From positions 2,636,424 to 2,700,423 of the forward strand of contig JAHBUP010000001.1 in NCBI GenBank assembly GCA_019638015.1: 64,000 nucleotides of DNA. Direction: 5' to 3'. The translations under genes were made by a program, and so were the position numbers. Shown piece after piece: positions 19,901-28,407 of the stretch; positions within the stretch are counted from its first letter, which is position 1, and each line of letters starts with the position of its first letter. Under the pieces are notes generated by a model. The model did no database searches. It saw only the letters and a list, made by a program, of their open reading frames with translations, and was not told where the DNA came from. The DNA is from Melioribacteraceae bacterium (GTDB lineage: Bacteria > Bacteroidota > Ignavibacteria > Ignavibacteriales > Melioribacteraceae).

Positions 19901-21598
19901 TGGAGCTTGCCCGCTTAAATTTTGTTGTGCAACAGTTTGACTGTTTGAAGTCCCGGGAAAAGAGCCTGCATTATATTTTGAAGAATCTAACGCTAAATGA
20001 ACTGTTTCTCTGTTGTAATTGTAACCGGTTACACCTACCGGGTTAAACGAAGCAAACCATTTGAATAAATCTAGTTCTAAATTCTCAAGGAAGTAATCCA
20101 CTCCGTTTATTTCAATTGTATCCAGCATTTCCCAATCAAGCATTTCATCATATAATGCAGTGCCAATTGGATATGCCCACCTTCTTTTACCATAAAAATT
20201 AAAAACTTCGTTGGCAACAGTTTCTGCGTAGGCATCAAGCGATTCTTGCGTTGCTTCTACTGTGTAAGGAGCAATTATTTCTAATTTTACCTCATTGCGT
20301 GGTTTTATACCCGCGTATCTTTGTATTGATGCCGAGCCCTGAAGAGTTACTCCGTTTACCGTTGTTCCGGATTTAACAATGATTGTTACACCATCCGCGA
20401 TTTTTTCCCAAAATGGTTTTCTAGTACCGCGATTTTTGGGAAAGGTATTAAAGACTCTTTTTGTGCCTCCACCCAAAGCACTTTTTGCTTTTATTACGAA
20501 ACGTCCAAGCTTATCATAAAATACGTAGCAACGCATAGAATCGGCACACATCTTAACCATTTCGTAGGGATGTTTACCAAGAGGCATCTCATCAATCAGA
20601 AGTGTGAAATAATCCAACGACATGGGATATATCGAATCACCACTCTGATTTATTATAGTATCATTTGGCCAAGCATTCTTTATCTGCACTTCCATTAATT
20701 TGAGTGCGTCAAATCCTTTTATCGGATTCTGATTGTAATAATCGGATGAATCATAAACATCAATGTGGCCTGCCGGTTTATCGTAGTACTGATTTGTATA
20801 GATAGTATTTTCATCTTTACCAAATGCCAGAGAAACCGCGCTATCTTCAACGGGATACAACCTGCACCATGTAGCTGTTGCGTAACTGCCAATTTGATTT
20901 GCAACAGTTGTCGGCACTGCATCCAGCCAACTACTCATTACAAAATACTTTTTGGTTGAATCACCATAGGGTACTTCAATTGTTTCACCTTGCTTAAAAA
21001 TAGTCTGCCCCATATTTAATGGAGCACCCCAGTATGATTCATTATTGTCAAATGAAACAAAACACCATACATCATCATAATAACCGAATTGATCCCAATT
21101 GTGATCTGTTATCTGCCCATTACTTCCTTTACCGGAAAAACCATAAATATAATCTGTAGCACTATCTACTCTTGTACCTACAGGATAAAAACTTGCACGC
21201 TGTTTATTAGTATTGGTAAGTATATCTAAGGCTTTTAGTTTATCAATAACCTCAAATGATATTTTGCGTTCCATATCCGGGAAATCTATTGAGGAGAAAT
21301 CACATACTCCCTCAAAACATTTAACGGTGGTATTATTACTCTTTACGCCATGAATTTCAAAAATATATCTTAACTGATTTGTGTAATCAATATTAAAAGC
21401 ATTATAAACCGGCGATCCCGGTACATATCTCAACGTCAACCCTAGTCCATCAAAACCTATTAAACCAGCTTCACCTTTTCTGCGGCTTTCAACTCTCCGT
21501 TTTATTGAGCTCATATTATGAACGCGAACGTCATTTGTCCAATCAACAAGAGTTCCATTTACTCCATTTCTAAACTTTATTTGAAAACCTTGCCTCAA
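16967..21598 (-). CDS. Tail tip / central fibre protein
   Basis: At 1543 residues this is the largest phage protein. The N-terminal 500 residues resemble the structural part of siphovirus tail-tip proteins (lambda gpJ-like hub region), ending near WFASFNPVGVTGYNYNRE. The middle (about 640-900) has fibre repeats with a recurring YKINGTEVLSSTTLG unit, plus GSINQVNVVDLNISDHAIRL. Residues about 1290-1450 look like a carbohydrate-binding jelly roll (MLPEGDFSVSNYAAWSKS to LRFFVTGSNK). It overlaps the tape-measure gene by 4 bp. Exact hub-domain family was not identified. Confidence 0.82.
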   Translation of the reverse strand: MRQGFQIKFRNGVNGTLVDWTNDVRVHNMSSIKRRVESRRKGEAGLIGFDGLGLTLRYVPGSPVYNAFNIDYTNQLRYIFEIHGVKSNNTTVKCFEGVCDFSSIDFPDMERKISFEVIDKLKALDILTNTNKQRASFYPVGTRVDSATDYIYGFSGKGSNGQITDHNWDQFGYYDDVWCFVSFDNNESYWGAPLNMGQTIFKQGETIEVPYGDSTKKYFVMSSWLDAVPTTVANQIGSYATATWCRLYPVEDSAVSLAFGKDENTIYTNQYYDKPAGHIDVYDSSDYYNQNPIKGFDALKLMEVQIKNAWPNDTIINQSGDSIYPMSLDYFTLLIDEMPLGKHPYEMVKMCADSMRCYVFYDKLGRFVIKAKSALGGGTKRVFNTFPKNRGTRKPFWEKIADGVTIIVKSGTTVNGVTLQGSASIQRYAGIKPRNEVKLEIIAPYTVEATQESLDAYAETVANEVFNFYGKRRWAYPIGTALYDEMLDWEMLDTIEINGVDYFLENLELDLFKWFASFNPVGVTGYNYNRETVHLALDSSKYNAGSFPGTSNSQTVAQQNLSGQAPLVITDNIIELEYTDNFKLSVDNKLEAIQDIKKTSTTIEFARMAVGGVPDSTYKFKNYGDEWIVGNQKIDGVQSIGGAADVNFKQKIYGHQKVTGNITVDGDIYIGGSINQVNVVDLNISDHAIRLNKGGDNTTALDGGIEMLGAGDALLGSIKYSGANWISDLNIDIASGKTYKINNVDVLSSTALGASVLTSSLTTIGTLNHDLNIANTKVYKINGTEVLSSTTLGNSVIASSLITVGTLTSGVWNATPINGQYLNYNTTNLKVTSNKINTIQDIATTSSPSFTNITLTGIVDQQGTSNSEFGSQSLLPKQSYYGNLGSINKKWLTLHASELWVETLVAQETIGTIGGRVLVGPTTVLVADLSSGSTTITVKHNQMVNGDIVYMEAEGKVEFMRINSSHSGSAGNYTYSVVRNVDGSGANTWYAGDAMFNTGQAGSGFIDLYSVRGIKTASQTGPSIVGSVRNSSTYNDYSEHWAIGNLNGLYGYSTNTFGVGLGKYASNITNITIDSTNGYRIRLYNDVIAQWDNTGKITLGKIAASTSRLELASGAINFIYRNGSNVDSTKMSLDASGNGSFTGTITATAGSFGGWSITAPSIYKLSDSGNNRVQINLYGQLTNYTLGLQVTAQTISPDATKLISTIGSYNDGGAARYGISVWDAVNNAWLLNVGYGGASSNTVATISGWSFDITKLYNSKVRLEASSSLKGLSLNDGSYDIIKIGEFATANPPDVYTDYTASMLPEGDFSVSNYAAWSKSNSSYCTNSNDGTVGYCLTSNAQLNVSNFEHSVYITKSSMSSYAGKSLEVQFSMRHGTEYSSIYQTLVFTVESYNGSSWSNIYSEYFATSNQYWWQTQTFRLSIPSNCQQLRYTLRFFVTGSNKTFPHLRIDEIKTRIYDKTFFWVNETTWKLYNSPGNFLDFSSGVFRINASEVLIQNKKPVRWLGSYPTGYNANYLSANEGDMYEIGTTVYVVTGTAHRQLN

Positions 21599-23871
21599 TG
21601 TTCTCTCCTCATATCATAATCATAATAATCACCAACCGCCCTTGCTGTATCGTTATCAAAAACAGCAATGGCGGGTCTGTTGGAATATTTTTCAAAGTTT
21701 GAGTTTAGTTTTGTTATTTCTCTTAATAGAGTATTATCACCGCTTAAATTGCCCCCTAAACCACCATTAATTTGTATCGAGCTTTGCTTCACTAAATCAT
21801 TTACAACAGTAATAAAATCTTTTTCCGGAGCTACTATTTCTCTATGCGTTCCCTCAAAAAATCCAGCCTTACCTTCCGGTAAAATACCTCCCTGGGCAAA
21901 GCCTTTCATATCGGTGTTTTGCTTCATAATATTTGTGGCTTGAGCAACACCTCTTGCAAAAATGATTCCAGAATAAAATGGCGCTAACATTGGGCCAACA
22001 CCAATCGGTGGTGGAGATGAAGCGGCTGCCATTCCTTTGTATGTCTCAATCATTACAGCAGTAACTGCTAGAGTTTTATAAGCGGCTGTGTGACGAGAGA
22101 ATAAACCGGCTAATGAATTAAGCATTCCGGATACAATTGAGAGTTGCTGCAATGATGCCTGCTGTTCAATCATTAACCGTTGTTGAGAATAAAAAGCTTT
22201 TATGTTAGTAATCTGTTCTTCAGTCGCAGCATACTTGATTGCCCGTTCGATTGATATAGCTTCTTCAGCGTCGAGTTCTTTAGTTCTTTGTGCATACGGA
22301 TCAGACTCAAATTTATGTTGAGCTTCCCGGTTAAATTTTTTCCTCTCCTCTTCCCACTTATCCTTAGCATCCGCTCTTTTTTTCCTGTTTGCAGTTGCTT
22401 TTGCTGCAGCCTCATCAGCGGTTTTTTCTTCTTCCTCGAAAGCTTTCTTCATCATTTCGAGGTTCTTTTCCATAACCTCTTTTACAAACTTCCATCCCTC
22501 ATACTCGGTTTGGTTTTTTATCGCGTGGAAAGTTTTGAGATGCTCCTCGTATCTATTTTGAGCTTCGGTTTTCATACCTAAGAGTTCTACGTAACTCTTG
22601 CCGACCAATTCGAGGCGTGCCTGTTCAATCAATTCATCCTTAAAAATATCAGTAGCGAGGCCCTCTTTGTTATCTAGGAATTTTTCATATTTTTTATCCT
22701 CTTTACCAGTCATGGTATCTTTTAATTTTTGTAGATTTTCTCTCAGCTGAATTAGAGCATTTCTCTTTTCTTTATCTGCAAGATTATCAATCTCTGTATT
22801 TAGAATATTCAATGCCGCGCTTACATTATTTGGAGTTGATAAATCAAATGTTTTGTTAATGATTGATTTTAATCTTTCCTCGCTTGTATTTAATTGATTG
22901 GTGATAATCACAATTTTTTGATTTGTTTCGATTAATTCCTGAGAATACTTTTTATACCTATCTTCATCTTCTTTTGTGCTAAATACAAGTTGTGCCTCTC
23001 CGGATGGTGTTGCTGGTTGAATTATTTTAGCCCTCGCCATCATGTATTGGGTTTGGGCCTCTAAGAATAATTTTCTGTTTTGGAGTGACTCGAATTGAGC
23101 TCTCGATTCTTCTATCGAAAGATTTTTATATTCCTCTCGTAATTTATTTACTTCCTCAGCTTGTGCTTCTATTGCTTTGGTTGTGTCATTAAATAACCCT
23201 GGTAAAATATTTAGCAATAACATTACTGCATTAATCGCAATTATTAAACCACCCCCACCCATGAATGCAGCTGTGAGCTGTTGAGATATTGTAGTCCCGG
23301 TTGTTGCTGCAGCTCTTCTTGCATCATTAAATAATTGCACTACCATTGGTATATTGTTGCTTATACCCATCAATCCCATTCTAAAATTGACAAGAAACAT
23401 TTGGCTATCATTTAGTACATAACCAAATTGAGACATGGCCATGTTCATTTGAGTTTGACCGGGGACAATTTTCTTTTGTGCGGAGCCCAAATTATCATAA
23501 TTGGCAATTAGTTTAGCCTTAGCAGAACTTAAATTTTCGGCTGCAGCCATATTTTTTTGCCACGCCGGATGGTTTATATCAAGAGCTTTTGTTTCTTCAT
23601 TTATTTTATGAATTGATTTATCTAAAGTATCAAGTGATATTTCCTGAGTACGAATCCAGTTCATTAACTCATCAACACTCGATTCAGTAGCTTTATTGTA
23701 TTTTGAGAGTTCGGAGGTTATTTGCTTAAAAGTATTCTCGAATTTTTGTTCAATAGGATCGATAACTTTTACAAGCTCTACGATCTTCCCTTTATTCACA
23801 TCAATTTTTGCTTGATATTCTTTATCATCGATTGTGAGTTTAAGTATTAATTCTTGAATATTTTCAGCCAT
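21595..23871 (-). CDS. Tail tape-measure protein
   Basis: A 758-residue protein that sets tail length and probably forms the DNA ejection channel. Long coiled coils occupy residues 1-150 and 230-560 (Lys/Glu heptads). Hydrophobic stretches lie near 185-225 (GGGGLIIAINAVMLLLNIL) and 590-650 (Ala/Gly-rich, TYKGMAAASSPPPIGVGPML). The C-terminus has GFAQGGILPEGKAGFFEGTH, a pattern common at the end of tape-measure proteins. Position, directly before the tail tip and after the small chaperone-like genes, supports the call. No peptidase motif was recognised. Confidence 0.85.
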   Translation of the reverse strand: MAENIQELILKLTIDDKEYQAKIDVNKGKIVELVKVIDPIEQKFENTFKQITSELSKYNKATESSVDELMNWIRTQEISLDTLDKSIHKINEETKALDINHPAWQKNMAAAENLSSAKAKLIANYDNLGSAQKKIVPGQTQMNMAMSQFGYVLNDSQMFLVNFRMGLMGISNNIPMVVQLFNDARRAAATTGTTISQQLTAAFMGGGGLIIAINAVMLLLNILPGLFNDTTKAIEAQAEEVNKLREEYKNLSIEESRAQFESLQNRKLFLEAQTQYMMARAKIIQPATPSGEAQLVFSTKEDEDRYKKYSQELIETNQKIVIITNQLNTSEERLKSIINKTFDLSTPNNVSAALNILNTEIDNLADKEKRNALIQLRENLQKLKDTMTGKEDKKYEKFLDNKEGLATDIFKDELIEQARLELVGKSYVELLGMKTEAQNRYEEHLKTFHAIKNQTEYEGWKFVKEVMEKNLEMMKKAFEEEEKTADEAAAKATANRKKRADAKDKWEEERKKFNREAQHKFESDPYAQRTKELDAEEAISIERAIKYAATEEQITNIKAFYSQQRLMIEQQASLQQLSIVSGMLNSLAGLFSRHTAAYKTLAVTAVMIETYKGMAAASSPPPIGVGPMLAPFYSGIIFARGVAQATNIMKQNTDMKGFAQGGILPEGKAGFFEGTHREIVAPEKDFITVVNDLVKQSSIQINGGLGGNLSGDNTLLREITKLNSNFEKYSNRPAIAVFDNDTARAVGDYYDYDMRREH

Positions 23872-24094
23872 TGTTATTCTGCTTTTGGTGGTGTCTTATT
23901 TGAGCATTTACGCCAAGTATTGTATTAAGATTTTTTCTTACTTTTTCGCAGTAAGCGGTCATTATAATTTCATAACTAATGTTTTTATTATTTTCAAATT
24001 TCAATGTGTCATCTTCAGAAACTAAAAAGAGAATTGACTCATCCTCTGAAATCATCAACTCTCCTTTAATATATTCTCCCTCGTAACCTCTCAA
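23864..24094 (-). CDS. Small tail-assembly protein
   Basis: 76 residues, no family recognised. It overlaps both the gene before it (4 bp) and the tape-measure gene (8 bp). Two small overlapping genes directly before the tape measure are where siphoviruses encode their tail-assembly chaperones, often joined by a ribosomal frameshift. I see no obvious slippery heptamer at the overlap, so that mechanism is not claimed. Confidence 0.6.
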   Translation of the reverse strand: MRGYEGEYIKGELMISEDESILFLVSEDDTLKFENNKNISYEIIMTAYCEKVRKNLNTILGVNAQIRHHQKQNNNG

Positions 24095-24459
24095 TCGGAT
24101 ATTTTCACTGATTGCTTCTTCAGTTCTGTTTCGTAATCCTTCGATAATTTTGTGATAATAATGTTTTCGAGCGCTTTTTTTTTAAGATAATCCGCAATAA
24201 TTAACACACACTTTTCTTCCGTTAACTCAAGCCAGTCTACAGATTCTTTATCACCGCCATCAATTGGTGATAATAGAATTTTCACTATCTCAATTACTTC
24301 ATTTCGCGAATATCTACGATTGCTGCTTATGGTAGTTTTGTTTAATGGCTTAAATGGATTAGTAAATTCTTCAACCTTGTTAATCTCTTTAAAGGTCAAA
24401 TCATCACGTAATACAAACTCCCGATCGGCAATTAAATATTTTTCAGTTATGTCATTCAT
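24091..24459 (-). CDS. Putative tail-assembly chaperone
   Basis: 122 residues, charged and mostly helical (DDLTFKEINKVEEFTNPF early, ENIIITKLSKDYETELKK late). It lies two genes upstream of the tape measure and overlaps the 76-residue gene by 4 bp, matching the tail chaperone position in siphoviruses. The call rests on position and size, not sequence similarity. Confidence 0.55.
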   Translation of the reverse strand: MNDITEKYLIADREFVLRDDLTFKEINKVEEFTNPFKPLNKTTISSNRRYSRNEVIEIVKILLSPIDGGDKESVDWLELTEEKCVLIIADYLKKKALENIIITKLSKDYETELKKQSVKISD

Positions 24460-24477
24460 TTTTTTTCCATTGTCATT

Positions 24478-24506
24478 GCATCAGTCCGCCAGTAGGCGGA
24501 CTATGC
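24478..24506 (-). repeat. Intergenic hairpin AGTCCGCC/GGCGGACT
   Basis: An 8-bp perfect stem with loop AGTA, extended by GCAT/ATGC across a one-base bulge. It lies in the gap between two tail genes and shares the TCCGCC/GGCGGA core with the hairpin at 16659-16679. Confidence 0.65.
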
Positions 24507-24517
24507 TTTTGTTATGC

Positions 24518-24712
24518 TTATTGCGGGCTAACATTCTCAAATAGTTTTATTAAATGTTCGCTGCAATTTGCTACGTCCATTGTTAATTCCACTGGTATTT
24601 TACTTGGTGGAGATAATAATATCCAGTTGCCGTCAATCTTTACTTCTAATTCAAGCTCTTTAATTTTGGCAAAACATTTCTTTGCTAATTCAATTCTTTC
24701 TGATTTTTTCAT
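24518..24712 (-). CDS. Small tail-region protein
   Basis: 64 residues from ATG at 24712, chosen because AAGGA lies 8 nt upstream; an upstream in-frame ATG at 24739 has no ribosome site. The central ELEVKIDGNWILLSPP is strand-like. No family recognised. It sits between the tube-adjacent 121-residue gene and the chaperone-like gene. Confidence 0.55.
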   Translation of the reverse strand: MKKSERIELAKKCFAKIKELELEVKIDGNWILLSPPSKIPVELTMDVANCSEHLIKLFENVSPQ

Positions 24713-24751
24713 TTTAATAATCCTTAGCGCGGGCGCCATTAGCCGTTTCGC

Positions 24752-25117
24752 TTATATCACCTTCGAAGATGAACTGAGGTTCACTATTTTTTCAGCCGCG
24801 GCTGCTTTAGCAACTATCTTTCCGCAGAGTAATACTTCTTTAGTTGATACCTCGCATAGCTCGTAGGTTTTGCCGGCAATTTCTTTTTCTATCCCGGTAA
24901 CCTCTGCCTGCAATCCCTCTTCGTTTTTCTCGAGTGTTCCAAGCCGTGTGCTCTTATAAACAACCGCTTCTTTTTTATCGTTATAAATTCTAAAAGCTTT
25001 ATTTGTTTTATTATCAACAGGTATTTTAATCAGCGATATTGTTGCCGAGATTTCACCGTGTTGAACAATGGCGCTTTCAATCTGAAGATCTTTTTTTGTT
25101 ACTTCTCTCTTACCCAT
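24752..25117 (-). CDS. Small tail-region protein, Ala-rich C-terminus
   Basis: 121 residues from ATG at 25117, preceded by GGAG 6 nt upstream; the in-frame ATG at 25129 overlaps that ribosome site itself. Beta-rich body with KIVAKAAAAEKIVNL near the end. No family recognised. It directly follows the tail-tube gene. Confidence 0.6.
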   Translation of the reverse strand: MGKREVTKKDLQIESAIVQHGEISATISLIKIPVDNKTNKAFRIYNDKKEAVVYKSTRLGTLEKNEEGLQAEVTGIEKEIAGKTYELCEVSTKEVLLCGKIVAKAAAAEKIVNLSSSSKVI

Positions 25118-25140
25118 TTTATACTCCATATTAAATTTTA

Positions 25141-26100
25141 TTAACTAATCGTCATTGTTCCGCCGGTTGTACCGGTAGTATCACTAACAGCGCCGCCGTT
25201 GGATGTTCCAAAGGTGAATGCGTGCTGGTAAATTGATAAGTCACCTTCCAGTTTAATTCTGCTCTCCCGTTTATCATCACCGATGGTAAACTCATCACCA
25301 ATTCCTAACTTAAATGCCGGGATAACAATCTTATCGTAGTAAGCGCCGGTGTTTCCTTCTTGTATTAAAACACTTGGTGTTTCTGCTTTACCCGCAAGTG
25401 TTACAAGATCGGCCACTTGCATTCCAGTACCAACTATTTCAATAGTAACAGTATAATAGTTCACCACACCCTGGTTCATATCGTTTTTAGTTCCCTTACT
25501 CTTGAATACAACCTTGCGCTCTAATCTTTGATAATTGTTAAGAACTATTGATGTACCTTGAGGTGCTTCTAATGCTAAAAGTTTTGGGAACCTGCGGTAG
25601 GTATAGTTTTTACCTTCAATGTCGGTATCAGTAACTCCGCTAATGGACACGATTGCCGCACTGTCGAAGGTATCAATAAAAGCCTGGTAATTTTCATATT
25701 CCATTGCTCTTTCCCACATCCATTTCATCGTGCGTTTATCATGAGCGATTGTATATTCAAAATCCAAACCCATTAAATAATTACCAACAAATGCCGCAAC
25801 ATCCTCACTCCCTGAAGAAGCGGACTGCTTTGGTGTTACCACTTGCAAATCCGCGCCGCCGTTTAAGAAGTCGAATGTTTTTTTAAGCATAAACATTGTC
25901 GGCTGAAAACTCTCCCCCTCAACAGCAAAATTCTTCATGTTGCGCATTGGTATATTGGGCCATGCTTTATCAGTTCTAAAATCTGTAATCTTTAATTGTT
26001 TGCCCTTTGCAAACCCCATTGCAATTGCGCCAGCTGGCGTTCCGCTTAATGTTCCTACATCGCAGGCAAGTATTTGTTGAAGACCTACTATTCCGTCCAT
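25141..26100 (-). CDS. Major tail tube protein (putative)
   Basis: 319 residues from ATG at 26100, which has GGAG 6 nt upstream; an in-frame ATG at 26112 would abut the previous stop but lacks a ribosome site. The protein is beta-rich with few Cys and ends in a Gly/Thr/Ser tail (GAVSDTTGTTGGTMTIS). Together with its place between the tail-completion gene and the tape measure, this fits a tail tube subunit. No sheath gene is present nearby, pointing to a non-contractile tail. Family assignment is by position and composition. Confidence 0.68.
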   Translation of the reverse strand: MDGIVGLQQILACDVGTLSGTPAGAIAMGFAKGKQLKITDFRTDKAWPNIPMRNMKNFAVEGESFQPTMFMLKKTFDFLNGGADLQVVTPKQSASSGSEDVAAFVGNYLMGLDFEYTIAHDKRTMKWMWERAMEYENYQAFIDTFDSAAIVSISGVTDTDIEGKNYTYRRFPKLLALEAPQGTSIVLNNYQRLERKVVFKSKGTKNDMNQGVVNYYTVTIEIVGTGMQVADLVTLAGKAETPSVLIQEGNTGAYYDKIVIPAFKLGIGDEFTIGDDKRESRIKLEGDLSIYQHAFTFGTSNGGAVSDTTGTTGGTMTIS

Positions 26101-26112
26101 TGCAAACTCCAT

Positions 26113-26580
26113 TTATTGTTTATATTTTCGTTCAACATAATCGGTCGGCACTCCAACACGTACTATATACTGCCACTCACCGTTTTTTTCTTCTACAAGT
26201 TCATCATCAATAGGATATATTTTTCTTTCATATTCCGGGCGGGTATTATCTATTTCTTCTTCAGTTACAGCGTCCAGTACAAAATCAATGTAGTCAGCCG
26301 CCGCCATTCGCTTATCAAAGTGCCTTATCCACACAACAATACTTATCACAATATCCCTCTTCATTATTACAGCATTATTGCGTTCATCAGTTTTGCTGTA
26401 AGAGGAACCACCATATAATATTAACAAAGCACCCCTTGCGTGTCCAAGCGTATAATTTTTAACTGTGCCCGGTTGCTCAATTTTAACTTTATCAAGTTGG
26501 TCCAGCTTCTCCACTTCGGTTAGAAGTATTTTTTCAACAATATTTGCTGCATTACTGGCTCTGCTGACTTTAGTTGGCAT
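26113..26580 (-). CDS. Tail completion/terminator-like protein
   Basis: 155 residues with an alternating beta pattern, including RDIVISIVVWIRHFDKRMAA, resembling the small Mu gp37-type proteins near the neck and tail tube. It overlaps the holin-like gene by 1 bp. It would cap the tail or join tail to neck. The call leans on position. Confidence 0.55.
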   Translation of the reverse strand: MPTKVSRASNAANIVEKILLTEVEKLDQLDKVKIEQPGTVKNYTLGHARGALLILYGGSSYSKTDERNNAVIMKRDIVISIVVWIRHFDKRMAAADYIDFVLDAVTEEEIDNTRPEYERKIYPIDDELVEEKNGEWQYIVRVGVPTDYVERKYKQ

Positions 26581-27029
26581 TACTTCTCCGCTTTGGGTAG
26601 TAGTTTAATTGCTCCCAAAAATACTTTTACATGTTCAAGAGAGAACAAACCATTCGATATAAGCCCTACTGCCAAACCATAAACAATAATAAAATACCAT
26701 TGAACACCGGCTAGAATTCCTATATTAAAAAAGAAACCGACCGCGCATAGCAATAAAGCTACAACCCAGCTTAACAAACCGGCTACTGTTCCCTGCAGTA
26801 CAATTTTTAATGCTTCAAGTCCCTTTTTAAACCATTGTGTCGCAGTCAGCGTAAGCGCTGCCAATCCTGCTAGTGAAGCGAAATACTCAGCAAAAGTATC
26901 ATGCGGTGTTGATACCATAGTTTCGGTTTGATTTACTGCTTGCACATCTTGAGCAAATAGTGCCGATGTTACAACAAACACTATTGATGCAATTATTATC
27001 AAAGTAAATAAGTTGATATACTTTTTCAT
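26580..27029 (-). CDS. Holin-like membrane protein
   Basis: 149 residues. The N-terminus (residues 5-26) reads as a signal peptide ending LFAQDVQA. Three further membrane helices follow (about 46-63, 77-100, 104-127). It lies one gene after the spanin-like protein and close to the endolysin, so it probably makes or controls the inner-membrane hole. Membrane topology is visible; the holin role is inferred from the lysis cluster. Confidence 0.6.
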   Translation of the reverse strand: MKKYINLFTLIIIASIVFVVTSALFAQDVQAVNQTETMVSTPHDTFAEYFASLAGLAALTLTATQWFKKGLEALKIVLQGTVAGLLSWVVALLLCAVGFFFNIGILAGVQWYFIIVYGLAVGLISNGLFSLEHVKVFLGAIKLLPKAEK

Positions 27030-27038
27030 TTTATACTC

Positions 27039-27689
27039 CTATAGTTTTTTTATTAAATCTATAAATTCTATCCCTACGCCAACACCGGTAAACCAGTCCC
27101 ATTGTTTACTAGTTAATCCGTACCCATAAGCTGTGAACACAGCCGGCTTAAAATGTGTTAGTATTGAAGACTCTTTAATTGTTGTATCATAACTCATTAA
27201 TGAATGTTTAATAGATAGCAAAAGCTTACTTTCCGGATCAATTGGGATCCTGCTGGCAAAAATTGATTGTATGGAAACATTTCCCCTTTCAACGCCATTA
27301 CTATCAGTAAGAGTAAATTGTGAATCTGCCTCGGCTGTATACAGATTGTTATTAACCGCGATACTTGTGTCATTCGTTTTATAGAATGCTTCCGCTTCTT
27401 CCCAAAGCGCTATTTTCAAAGAATCAAGATTTATATTTTCTTTTACATAGTTTGTTACAACTATTTGCGGGAACTTCTTTTTTATGCTGTCTGCTATTTG
27501 CAGAGTGAATTTTTGTTTAAGCAATAGTTCATGCTGTGCTTTAATTTTATTTGTGTCAACTGTTACAGTTGAATCGGATAAAGAAGAACTAACTCCGGAG
27601 GAAGCGTTTTGTGATCCTAAATAAAACGCCGCTACTGCAGTAACTATTGCCAGGATAAGTTTTATAATATTATTTGTTCGAGAACTCAT
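27039..27689 (-). CDS. Membrane-anchored lysis-region protein
   Basis: 216 residues with one N-terminal membrane helix (about 9-25, IIKLILAIVTAVAAFYLG). A Ser/Thr/Asp linker and helical segment (about 50-110) follow, then a beta-rich C-terminus ending TGVGVGIEFIDLI. An N-in, periplasmic-out helical protein beside an endolysin suggests a spanin-type role, but no lipobox partner gene is apparent. Its ATG shares bases with the stop of the 42-residue gene upstream (TAATG), so the two are translationally coupled. Confidence 0.55.
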   Translation of the reverse strand: MSSRTNNIIKLILAIVTAVAAFYLGSQNASSGVSSSLSDSTVTVDTNKIKAQHELLLKQKFTLQIADSIKKKFPQIVVTNYVKENINLDSLKIALWEEAEAFYKTNDTSIAVNNNLYTAEADSQFTLTDSNGVERGNVSIQSIFASRIPIDPESKLLLSIKHSLMSYDTTIKESSILTHFKPAVFTAYGYGLTSKQWDWFTGVGVGIEFIDLIKKL

Positions 27690-27817
27690 TATCTGCTAAA
27701 CCCAAATCTTTTAATTGGTCTAAAATTGCCGAAGCATTTAACTCTTCTGCTTTTATAGTAATCTTGAATCTGTTTTTGAATTTTTTCTTTTTCAGCTTTA
27801 CGTTTCAAATTTGCCAT
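27689..27817 (-). CDS. 42-residue basic protein in the lysis cluster
   Basis: A very small gene starting MANLKRKAEKEKIQKQ and ending GFSR, strongly basic. Evidence for it is a good ribosome site (AGGAG, 7 nt spacing), a TAATG overlap with the next gene, and a position that fills an otherwise empty gap after the endolysin. No family. Confidence 0.5.
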   Translation of the reverse strand: MANLKRKAEKEKIQKQIQDYYKSRRVKCFGNFRPIKRFGFSR

Positions 27818-27828
27818 TGAATAATCTC

Positions 27829-28407
27829 CTATCCCCAAATAATTTCTACACGGTCAAACCAGCCTATATACTTTTCATTTGTCGCTCGCTTTTCCATTGC
27901 TTCTATGTAATGCTTCACCTGAAAACCATTAATTACATTTAACACTCTTTTAGCTCCATTTGCTTTTATGCATGTATGTAGCGCATTAATTGTACCGTTA
28001 CCAATTTTTTTATCTACTTTTATATCGGGATAAAGCCTTCCATTTCTATTTAGTATGTTAATTGTTCTCTGCAGATATTCAGCACTCTTTTCAACACCCA
28101 TATTTACCGCGTTATCGTATACTTCATTTGCGATTGCTTGATTATTTATCAAGCTGCCATTAATCATATTCCAAAAATTCATCTCATAAAATTTTTGAAT
28201 GGAATTTTGTAACGCGATATTCTTATCAAGATTTTGTGGAAAATTTTTCTCATTCTTCGCGGTATCAATTATGGCCCAACCGCTCCACTTAGGCCAATTC
28301 ACTCTGCTTACTCCTCTATAAGTCTCGCCGCCTAAATCATCTTTGTCGTTAGCGTAACCGCCTTCAATTTGATTTGTGATATAATATGATTGAACAAAAT
28401 CAGCCAT
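27829..28407 (-). CDS. Endolysin, GH108-type muramidase
   Basis: 192 residues. The N-terminus has EGGY then ANDKDDLGGETYRGV, the signature of glycoside hydrolase family 108 phage lysozymes, with E15 as the likely catalytic acid. The C-terminal half (AIANEVYDNAVNMGVEKSA, GNGTINALHTC, then GWFDRV) matches the peptidoglycan-binding part of that family. It cleaves the glycan backbone for lysis. Start at 28407 is preferred because it shares an A with the preceding stop (TAATG); an in-frame ATG at 28422 lies inside the previous gene. No signal peptide, so export needs the holin. Confidence 0.88.
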   Translation of the reverse strand: MADFVQSYYITNQIEGGYANDKDDLGGETYRGVSRVNWPKWSGWAIIDTAKNEKNFPQNLDKNIALQNSIQKFYEMNFWNMINGSLINNQAIANEVYDNAVNMGVEKSAEYLQRTINILNRNGRLYPDIKVDKKIGNGTINALHTCIKANGAKRVLNVINGFQVKHYIEAMEKRATNEKYIGWFDRVEIIWG

